This document shows positions 34,239 to 46,200 of a DNA stretch of 50,191 bases, in pieces. Source of the stretch: Saccoglossus kowalevskii (taxonomy: Eukaryota > Hemichordata > Enteropneusta > Harrimaniidae); the NCBI RefSeq assembly GCF_000003605.2, contig NW_003105607.1:334550-384740 (forward strand). The letters are read 5' to 3'. Position 1 is the stretch's first letter. Each line of letters opens with the position of its first letter. The translations under genes and the position numbers were made by a program. A model generated the notes under the pieces. It had not been told where the DNA came from, made no database searches, and saw only the letters and a list, made by a program, of their open reading frames with translations.

Positions 34239-37200
34239 TTATTTTCTTGCATACCGCCCAACAAATGTAGTTGCAAATGTATAGATTCCATCCAGATCAT
34301 GTGACTTCAGAGAATTCAAAATAGCCAGTTCTCTAGTTCTAGGTGTTGAATGTGTCTGACAAGAAATTGAATATAATCAGCATCAGAACAAATAAGATAA
34401 ACTGAGACATTAAAATTCAATGTACATAATCATGTTCTTACAAAACCGATTGGAGTGCTTTTCAATAACCTGTCAATCCATGCGCTTTTCATAGTGATCA
34501 AGTGATCAGTAGACTGACATATCACCTGTATAACACTGGTGATGTAACTATTTTTCAGGCCATTCATTAATTCCTACGAATCCAAACATGTCTTTTTGTG
34601 TAAATATAGACTATTCGTTTGGAGACTACAAATAAAGGCCATACTTTTATTCACAAGACTGTTGGGAGGGGTGCGGTGACTCTGTGCTTTCTACACATGC
34701 CTGGACACCACAGGTCTAAGCAGCATTTCTGCTTTTTCTTTCTAAATAATGAAAACTCAGTTACAGTAAAAGATGTATAAGGAATCCAGTGGAGAATTTA
34801 AGAAATATACTATTATAGAAGTGATCTTTTCATTACAAATACCTGATTAAGTTCTTGTTGCTTTTTCACAAACATCTGTAAAGCTGGATGCAATAAAACA
34901 GAGAAACTGGCATTGGCTCTCCGTGACGACGGCAGATATGTCTCAATCGCAGAGAGTGTGCTCTGAAACTTGGCATTCTTAAACGCCTTAGACTGCCACA
35001 GAGCGTTGCAGACACATAAGACATAGTTGTTCATAATAGGTATCTTCTCCTTCAAAATATCCTATTCACAAAAGATAATGCATGATCCAACCTTTACATT
35101 CATGACTCATTCATGGGTTATTGTTAAGGCAGAAGCTATTTAGCAGCCATCACTGAGTTCTAAACAACATGTACATTTATATCCAAATAATCGAAACATA
35201 TGCATAAAAAGTACACATAATTTCTTTGCTTATCAATCACCCTCCAAACACAAAACAAAAATTTGCAAATTCCAAATGATTTTTTTTCATTTGTTAAAAC
35301 ACAATTTTGTGAAAGTAACCTCAGAGATATTTTTACAGCTACAAAGTTTCATGATTTTCACTTTAAACTCAGGAAAGTCACAAAGATTTTTCTCTCACAA
35401 GATTAAAATTAATAAAGAGAGATACTCACCACATACTCAGCTTGAGATTCCTTCATCAAATTGACCTCATCACTGTATCTGAAAAGATATAATAAATTCA
35501 AGAGTAAAGTATTAAGACAAATACTCCTATGGTATACAGTCACTGGGCTGATATGCACTACACTATACAAAACAAATTTGCGTTGGTTANNNNNNNNNNN
35601 NNNNNNNNNNNNNNNNNNNNNNNNNNNNNNNNNNNNNNNNNNNNNNNNNNNNNNNNNNNNNNNNNNNNNNNNNNNNNNNNNNNNNNNNNNNNNNNNNNNN
35701 NNNNNNNNNNNNNNNNNNNNNNNNNNNNNNNNNNNNNNNNNNNNNNNNNNNNNNNNNNNNNNNNNNNNNNNNNNNNNNNNNNNNNNNNNNNNNNNNNNNN
35801 NNNNNNNNNNNNNNNNNNNNNNNNNNNNNNNNNNNNNNNNNNNNNNNNNNNNNNNNNNNNNNNNNNNNNNNNNNNNNNNNNNNNNNNNNNNNNNNNNNNN
35901 NNNNNNNNNNNNNNNNNNNNNNNNNNNNNNNNNNNNNNNNNNNNNNNNNNNNNNNNNNNNNNNNNNNNNNNNNNNNNNNNNNNNNNNNNNNNNNNNNNNN
36001 NNNNNNNNNNNNNNNNNNNNNNNNNNNNNNNNNNNNNNNNNNNNNNNNNNNNNNNNNNNNNNNNNNNNNNNNNNNNNNNNNNNNNNNNNNNNNNNNNNNN
36101 NNNNNNNNNNNNNNNNNNNNNNNNNNNNNNNNNNNNNNNNNNNNNNNNNNNNNNNNNNNNNNNNNNNNNNNNNNNNNNNNNNNNNNNNNNNNNNNNNNNN
36201 NNNNNNNNNNNNNNNNNNNNNNNNNNNNNNNNNNNNNNNNNNNNNNNNNNNNNNNNNNNNNNNNNNNNNNNNNNNNNNNNNNNNNNNNNNNNNNNNNNNN
36301 NGTTCAATGTGGTACATACATTAAACATAATAGGACCTTGATGCACGTCTTTTATTTTCGGATCAAGTTCGAAATGGCCGACTGGCGGCCATTTTGTTAA
36401 AGAATTCAGTTCTGGATCCGTATCCAAGACATGTCTGGATTGATCAAGTTCAAACTTCACACACACATGGTACATCATGTCACAAATAGATATGTGCATT
36501 TGTTTCATGATCTGCTTAACAATAGCGGAATGATGGCCATTTTAAGGCCGAAAATGCATCAAAATCACGTATTTTCACAATTCCAGAACCGGATCTCAGT
36601 CATGCATGGATGGATTTTGTTCAGATTTAGCACAATGTGTTGTACATATGCAAGTGCATTTCGGTCATGATCTGCTTTGAATGTATATGTCACTCAAATA
36701 TGAACGGAACGGGGACGTGTCATTGACAATGACTTGTTGAATAAAAATTCAAACCAAAAAGGGATTCAGATGCACAGCACAGAAACACATGATTAGGAAA
36801 GAAACACTATGATCAGTAAAGCCTGTACTTACCGACAGAGAAGCTCATTTATCTTGGAGACAAACACAGCACTATTACCATACAAAGCTCTCTTCACTAT
36901 GGGTGATGATGGAAGCTGTAGAAATTTGAAGCCATGTCTGGAATAGAGTCCACTTGTCTATGAAGAAAGAGAAGTTGCTATGACATCATTATCCATATAA
37001 ACAGCACTGCTGTACAATCATTTCCATGTTGGAATAAACAAAATTCATCATATTTTCAAGCTAAAAAAACATGCCCTTAAGGGTAATAATAGTTGATACA
37101 CTTCGATTATAAATGATGCAATTCACACATGATTTCAGACAAATATATGCTACATTGTGATGATTTGCTCTGCTCAGCATGAGTGTAAAATGACCTGGAG

Positions 37201-40200
37201 ACGTACAAATGCACACAACATATACGCAACACATACATTTAAGTACACAGAAGATGCAGCTGTATCCATTGTATGTTCACTAAGAGCAAAGCTCTAAAAT
37301 CGGAATACAGTTGTACCATTTTAGAAACCTTAATACATGTTTTGGCTGAATCCAGAAATTGCATTAACAATCTAGATCTGGAACAGCTTGAGACGAGATC
37401 GGTATCAATAGATTTGTCTAAATGACATTTTTCAAAGTGTTTGACAGTAATTTGAGAACAAATTCTCATAATTACACAGAGTGCAGTCTAAACAGTAAGA
37501 ATACATACCACATGGAAGAAATCTAATACATAGCTCATTAACAATGCATTGTTCTTTTCAACTTGTAATCCAACCACACAGATGTTGTCAACAAAGTTAA
37601 TAAATTCCACAATTGTATTGTCAGTGCTGATTTGCTCCGTTTGTTGTCCAAATATGGTACTACAAGAGGAAAACACACAAACATGGTCAAACATTCAGCT
37701 GCTTCACTATGGGTGATGTAATATCTAAAAGCAATTAAATTGAAAATATTGTCACAGAAAGAAGTTCACCAAAGGTACCTATACAATGAACATTCATTGT
37801 ATAAAACATCAAAGCAATCAGGCCAGTAGTTTTTGAAGTCCAAAATAGCATTTTTTAACCAAAAATGACAAAAATATTCACCAAAATTAGAGAATTGAAA
37901 TTATCCTCACAAAATGAAAAATCAACTCAAGGTACCTTTCTGAACGTTTTTTAAGAAATCAAAAATGCAAAGTTTACAGTGGCGACAATGCCAACAGACA
38001 ATCAGTTATATGAATAGTTTTGCTCAATTTTGTTGACAGCAAAAATAACTAAATTAAACACGTTAAATCAAACAACATAAATCGCAGGGATTATTATTTT
38101 TCGACCCCCAAATGTTAGAGAGGGATCTCTATTTCGGTCTTGGTCCCATTTTTAATAAAAGATAGCATATTTGGAATATTATATTCTAAATCATTTCCAA
38201 TTTTGTGAATTGATGGTTATACCATGCAGATATAAAAGCCACAGTCATGGCACCACTTCTTGTTCCATGTAAATCATTAAGAATATTCATATATTTCACA
38301 ATAATGTGTTACAAATCTGCAGAACAGAAATGACCACTGAATAAAAGTGTAGGCAGTTGTGACAACATATTCAACCTAGTGAGGCAGATGCATTTTTCCC
38401 CCCAGACAAATACCATACCACACGAGAATATGTTAATCATTGTGTTCATTGTTACAGTAATTTGGCTTTATTGTTTAACCCAAAATTATATATCGTAATT
38501 GGCCCTACTGTACTCTATAATTCACAAACAAGTTTTGACTTTATGCAGTCATTATTTCATGCATACCGTTCACAGCAATCTCATTTTAAGGGTTCATCAC
38601 TACTAATATTAATAGCTTATGAATTCACATCAACACCTTCAATGCAGTACAGAGGCAGAGTCGTTATATAATAACAACTTTCTCTCTCATTCTTGTGTAT
38701 CATACTCACTCATTCAACAGTATGGTACTTTCAGCGATGTTGGTCTCTTGTTGCTTAGCGACTGCCCGTCGATGTCTGGGTACTTCTACGGACATCAGGT
38801 TTCTTAACAACTCAGTGAAACACCACAGAAGTAGACATTTGAAGTAGACACCAGAACAAAAGTACAACTTACGAAGTGGCTCCAAAAGTAAGTCATTCAT
38901 TTCTAGGAAGAATGAAAACAAATCCAAAGAAAACTTAGAACTCCTGTGTGCCAAGGCAATTGGAGGCATGAAATGTTTATAGGAAAAATTTTAAATTTAA
39001 CACTCAAGACTATTAAATACAAAAAAGTTGTCAGTTGATATAGGCTCAGGCATTAGGATTCAAAATGTGACACCAATCTGATCTACAGTGAGTTAGTAAT
39101 ACTATGAGGTTATTACAAGGATACCTCAAAGTATGCACGAAGACAGTACAGCGGCAGTATCGACCGACACGCAGCGGAGGTCGATGCAACAGCGTACTGT
39201 CTGAGTGCATATATACTTTGATGTATCGTTGTAATAACCTTATTATTATAATCTTTTCCTTCCAAGGATACATGATGGGAATGCCGAAATCCAAAAAGTT
39301 TAGAACAGAATTCACGAACTTCTTTGTATGGAGTCCGGTCAAACCCTAGTGGCAGCCATGTTTGTTTTTATTATTAGATGACGCTTATGCACGTAATCAT
39401 TCCATATTTGGAATTTGCTTTCAAATACCCAAGGAATGTGCTGTAAGTTTAGTGTGTATGCAAGGGGGATTTTCTATGCAAAAATGTGGTTAAACTTTTT
39501 TAGCCTAATCTTAATGAATTGATTGCTTGTGAAAGTTTGGTATTTTTCTTCTGATTTTTAGGAATATTTGTTTAGCTTCAGGCCAGATTCAAGATCGCCC
39601 TCATATAGTAAATATCATTGTTAAATTAATTATTATCACTTGTACATTAATATGCATGAATTTCAACCAAAAACTAACCATGTTTATAAGTATCACAGAA
39701 CTAGGACATTGCTTTTTGTTTTTGATCAAAAAACTTTCGTCAACATTATCAGCGGAAAGTAGAACTATTTTGCGGATAGTGCCTAAAGTTGACTTTGGCA
39801 CTCAGAGGGTTCAAGTGGTTCACAAGATAACAAGGAAACAGCTAAAAATTGATTATAATTAAGCAAAATAATATTCATCAATTTCAACCAAGAACTAACC
39901 CAGTTAGTAGATTATCTAAAAGCACCTATCCCACACTGGATGTAAATCAGACACAACTGAGCATTTACATTAAACTTTTCTAATCACTTTAATACTAGTA
40001 TTTGCATACGTCACATAGAATGGTTGATTCATCGCACTGCATCAGTGGCACATTGTTGAGGCCAGACTTTTTTTATTCCTTGTTTCTTGAGTTTTTATAA
40101 GTCAATTTTTTTGAAGAGGGCGAAAAAAAATAAAATAAATTCTTTTTTTCCATTAAATTTGTGTGATTCTCAAAGAATTGTAAGTGAGATCATTGATCGG

Positions 40201-43200
40201 AGAGAAGAAATGAAATAAAATTTTATTCAATGTATAACCTGGTTGGCAATGTCACCAATGGTGGCACAATTTTCAGCATTAATGAGGAATTTCTCGGGTT
40301 TTTGACGACAGAGTTTCACGGCATGTCACCACAAACCACGCCGCCGCCATGTTCGCCTAGTAGTCTCAAGCAGCACGCAGAGAGGTCAATACCCGAGATT
40401 CACTGTCAACCAACGTGCATAAAGTATTTATATTTCATTTCTCGGCTCCTGCTCATTCGGCGAGTTCGCGAAACAAGGGATAATACAAGTCTGGTCTAAT
40501 GAGCAAAAACACTACATTGCATAACAGTAACTTCAAAACTGCATCATTGCAGCATCAAATAGATACATTAAAGGGCGATGGTCGTCACACAGCGAATTTC
40601 ATGTAAACAATGTATTTATGAGTCCTATATAGAACACAACTCGAGACGACGACGACCACCATCACCACCACCACTCTTTTAAGTATGTATCAGAATTATA
40701 ATCTTTACATTGCAAATAAATATTTATGGTGTTTATGAATCAGCAACTAGTTTTTACCTTTGCTTGCTTTAGTGATTGATGGAGAGGAAGGTGCACAAAC
40801 ACATCATGCAAACCATTTAATTTCGCAATAATATAAGCATCCTTGAAACACAGTATAACATATACTTACTTTCAAACGAACATATAGGCATTCTTGTGAT
40901 TAGATTAAGTATGTGAATGCGGTAATCCAGACCATTCCAAGTATGTAGATATTGATTTAGAAACCATTCACACACAGGGATGCTTTCCTAACAACAAATG
41001 AATAGCAGTTTTTTGGGGGGTATTAGTATTTGAATTAATTAAAACAAGAATTTGTTCAAAAACAATGTAAAAGCTACATGCAATTTTAGCAAACCTGGCT
41101 CATTATGCGAATTGACTGATCAACCACTGTTGGAAAATTGTCTTTTATAAACAGGTGGTCTTTATATGGAAGTTGATTAACAAATCGTTGAACAAAAATA
41201 ATGATGATAATTTTCAGTTTCAAGGGCATCAACAAATATTTAAAAGACATGCATGTTTATTTTGATTAAATTGAAATTGTCTCATGTAGAGACATATATA
41301 ATCATCTTCCATTATTTTGGTCTTTATTCACATGTATTTGACCACACCATTGCAATACAATACAATACAGACAATTTTTGAAACCTGACTGTGGATCAGT
41401 CAACTGCAGGAAGCATTCATTACTTTTAAGGTGTATGACATTATTTAATGACATTTTATTTAAATGTAATATTAATATTTTTTCATCTTTATATAGTTTT
41501 AAATCTGTACTCTATAATTATTCTCAATTTTATTTTGTTACTTTGTTATTTTGATGTATATCTGCTTATTCTTGTATTTTGTTTGTATTTTCTTTATGTA
41601 TTGTTTATTTTTTCCAGTTCTGTTAATTAGTTTGCCGGCTGTTGACTGCTCAAAGCTATTGACAGGTGTCCTTATTGAACTCTTACATGTATGTGGTCAA
41701 GTCAATGAAAAAGTGAGATAATGGTGGTGATTGGAGATAAAGGTGGTCACTACTAACATGGGTCAGACTGACTAGTAAAAGTATGCAATATGCTGTAATA
41801 CAGTGCTGCAGTCTATATTTGATCATTTGTTTGTACCATACTTGTAAACCCAGATTGTATGATAGTATAATATACAAATGTGGGTGAGTTTATACCCACT
41901 TTATTGTTAATACTTGTATATGGTAATACTGACAGTAATTGTAATTTAACTTACTTGGAGGTGATCTGTAAAATCAGTGATCACTTGCAGTAGAGCTGTA
42001 GCTTTAGGATTTTCACCGCTTTTGGGATATGCAATGATTTCTATTGAAAATTAGACCCCAAAACAAACACAGAAATGAGAACACAACCACTTTGGATGAA
42101 TCTTAACATATGATGTCAGGTGGAAATAATATTTATTAATTATTAATTTTTAGTGAATTTCTACATTACCTCTGTATAGGGATACATGTATCCAGTAACT
42201 AAGCCTTGGAGCAATAGTCTTGTCAGGAAACAGTGTCAATACATGGTAGAGATGAGGAGACTGTAGAATAGATGCTATTCGATTGGGAAGCTGTCAACGC
42301 AATGTACAAATATTGATTGTTAAAATGTCAACAATCTTTTTATTTACTTTGTTGAAAGTTTACGCCAAAGCAGCTGACCCAGTGTCAGACTCCTCTTCTT
42401 TCTCTTAGTAAACTTACCACAACTACATCAATGTTTTGTAGTAACTGTTTGAAATTCTCTATTTGCTCTAACGGCACCATACGCTTCCTAAGAGACTTGA
42501 CACTTTGTGGCACGCGTTCATTTCTGTCGATAGTTTCAAGTACAGGGATGACATCAAGCTTGCGTCGTTTCCTCTACAAAAACACGCAAAAGATGTTTGT
42601 CAGTAGACTATGTATGTGCAATGGTTGGGAAACTCTAGTAGACTATTACAGTTGAACCTGTGTTAGTGTCCACCTGTATACAATGATCACATAGTCACCA
42701 CTTTTAGGCAGTTCCAAATCATAACATATGAGCAAACTGTGTATAAAGACCACCTGTCTTATGTGACCACTCTTTCAGCAATATTTTTGCAGATCCCTCC
42801 CTCTCAAGTCAGACTTATTTGATTTTGATGAAGTCTTTTGGTTGGTCACTATACACAGGTTTGACTGTATTATATAGTCAAGAGTGAATATATTGAATGT
42901 TGGGAGTGTACTTGCTGTATCCACTCTTTGTACATTGTATTTGTAGAAATAAGCGATAGACTCACAGGTTGATGGACATCCAATGCTCTAGAGGATGGTT
43001 CATTTGCATCCTCAGCTTCATCCTCATCTTCATTCAGTCGTTTATTCTTCTCTTGTACTAAATGAATTATCTGAGCCCATTTCTGATCACTCTGTTTGAA
43101 GTAGGACTGATTACCGATGCGGCTAGACACTGTGACCATGTTAGGAGAGTACAGTTTGTAAACTGACAACAGCGCCATAATATGTGGCTGTACTCCCTAG

Positions 43201-46200
43201 TAGTGCAAGTAATCAAATAATATTTAATTTAGTATTTAATATTGTCATCTGTACTATGGCAATCAATGGATGAATACAGATACAATATAAAGACACAGAA
43301 ATTGTCTGCTAGCTATCAAACCAACTATACATACTGGCAATAGTTTTGTCTGGGAATACATGAAACACATTTTAATTGCCACAGAAGCTATATTTCATAT
43401 CGTTTAAGTCAAAATGAAATCCCTCAAAAGTTGAGTCAGCTGTTGACTACTAAGTAGGTTGGTCTTCAAGAAAAAAATAAAATTGTATGTGACTGTTTAA
43501 GTGACATCAGACACAAAGGAAATGTTTTTGTTTATAAATTATGGATTATATTTTTCCAAATTTTTTCCGCAATCACTGCAGGGGTATATCAATGTACATA
43601 CATTTTCTTTCGCATCAATAAATTAGCATAACTAGTTGCATCACAGAAAATCAGTGGTGCATCATATTGGCTTAAGGGGACACACTAATTCGGGATTATG
43701 TGACAGGGTAGCCAGCTTTCTGTCACAATGCAATTATTGTCAGTTGCATCTGATAGTGACTTAATCCTTAGAGGCTTCGATGTGCTGTCTCACTGGGTGT
43801 AGGTCAATTCATGTCTGGTGTTCCTAGATAGGATTTCAATTCAGGACCTACTGAAGACTTGCCGCAATGACCACCATGCTACCAGTGATCAGTATATGCT
43901 CAGAATACTTACTACTTTAGACTGGATATCTAGTAGTTTACGCACACGATATTGTTTCACATCTCCCCTTTGTGTCATAAGATACAACAAACGGCATATA
44001 TGTACACACTGAAACATAACAAGAGTCGTTACAGTAGTAATTACAAGCTTAAACAAAAGTAAGATTAATGAAACTGAGAAACCTATCAAAGGCAGAACTC
44101 AGTAATTACCGGTAATAATAATTGAATAATTAGAGAATTCTAACTCACCAAGATGTCACTGTCTAGAAAAAGGAACAGGATTCCGTAGAGTGAATGCAGT
44201 GTGTCTTTATTATCTACATATTCATATATTAAGACCATCCATCTCACAAAAAGACACTGGCAAAAAAATAGTTATGCATTTAATCAATTTAACATATTTA
44301 TTAAATTATTTCATTAACATTTGTAAATCCTAGCAGTGTGGCAGCAAGTTAGGTTTCTCACAACATTTTAGACCAGACCGGGAACAGATCTATTTTTGGG
44401 GAAGGGGGAGGGGCTAAAGCCAAATTTAATATTAATTTAATAATAATAATAACTTTATTACACTACCAAACCATCAGAGGGTTCAGTATGGTAAGTAAAA
44501 AGAATTACAAGACTAGGACAATTCTAAATACAATAATAGAAATAAGAATAAAATAAAGACTGAGTTAAAAAATAAATGTTAAAAACAATTACTAGAATGA
44601 ATACAATTAAAACAAAAACTGATCTAAATAAAGTACTAAATTAATTTAATGTATAACATTAAACACTACATTTGTGTAAATGCTGCTTTAGACCCATATT
44701 ATACATCATGTGACCTAACGACTGGGATGCTTTACGGGAATAACTGCTCAGACTATGATGTTTTATTTTTCCCAGTCAGCTGACGTTCAAGTGATAATAA
44801 AATAAAAGCAATTAATTTACTGATATTTACTATAAGTGTAAACATAAGCAATCAAGGCATGTCAGAGATACAAACTCTGGAATCACATTCATTACTTTGA
44901 ATCAGATCTAAAAAAACAAAATGATGTGCAACAAGACCAAGATCTAGTTACAAAATGGCAGAAACGCTTGATTTTGAATCTGATGAAACAAGTACGTGTG
45001 CATATATGCAACAAGATTTAACATGATCGGTGAAGGCATTTCAGTGATACAGCTCAGAGAAATTCACAATCACAGCAACAATTTGATTGGTTGCGTAGTA
45101 GTTCATTATTCAGCAGGATAAAATTTTAATAAAATATGAATAATATGAGCATCTATGCTATAACATAGGTTAGAGATACATTAGATATGTACTTTAGTCA
45201 TGTCACTGTCCCCTTATGACAGGGACTATGGTTGTAACTTGTATACACACTGCTATGCTATTGATCCAGATGTTAATATAATAATTTATTAAAGTTTAAT
45301 ACCATATGCAGTATGGTACAAATGTAGTATCAAACTTCATTCTACTATCTCCACCATGCGTATGTACTTAAAATCAAACCAAAAAATACAACGCTCTATA
45401 AACTACAGACTAGATACTATATACCGGTACTCTACCTTCATATTGTCAGATATGTTTTTCGCCGATAGGCTGGACACGGCAAAAACCACAGCATTATGTG
45501 GAACATGTGCAGCAGGGATCAAGGACCTAATAAGGCGAGAACTAACAATTTCAGCTGTAAAACAAAAAGTGAAAAAAATATATCTAAGTAATTTTATCAC
45601 TGATAAATGAGTAATTACAGGACAATTATGTTATTAATAAACAAAAAAAACAGTGTTTCTGGTAACCCAAACTTGTCTAGATTAGTATGGCCAAACTGGA
45701 TATTTTCCCGTTTCCTGTTTCTAGCTGCATGTGGGACGAATTCTTTACATGAAAATATGTACATTGTGTCATGTGCCAAAATGCACCTCTAACAATTATG
45801 GACCAATATGATCAGCAGCATTTTGTTAGTGTTGATTACAATGCCAAATTAATTAAATGATAATTCCTGATTCACGATTTACCGTCAGACGTGATGTAAT
45901 TCTATTTGCGCATGTGTAACCTACCTAGCAACGAGCGAGGATAGGACAAAAATATAAAAGTCAAAAGAACACAGTAGACATGCAACTCAGAAGAAGTCAG
46001 CGTTTTTTAAAGATAGCGGAGTGTGCTGCTAGAACAACTATTTAAGTCATCTGAGAAATGAGGATTTCCAGTTGAAAAAGACAATTTTTCAGAGAAAATG
46101 GAGTGAAATAGAGATGGTATGTGTGTGTGTTTCACAGAGTAAATGTGACCGTGACAACTCCCAAAATACCTGGAAAAAAAATAAATAAAATAGTAGGCTA

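Noticed and set aside
35409-36508. Several ~300-codon frames across the gap
   Set aside because: They consist mainly of unknown residues from the N run.
40230-40499. 89-codon plus-strand frame in CENP-I intron 10
   Set aside because: No family motif or splice support; mixed low-complexity sequence (PPPCSPSS) suggests chance.
40758-40841. Minus-strand block of 28 codons with acceptor and donor-like ends inside CENP-I intron 10
   Set aside because: It is open only in phase 0, but the flanking CENP-I exons join in phase 1. The exon 10/exon 11 join directly reproduces the family sequence, so inclusion would break the frame.
41448-41630. Very hydrophobic 60-codon plus-strand frame
   Set aside because: T-rich low-complexity DNA within a CENP-I intron; no splice or start support.
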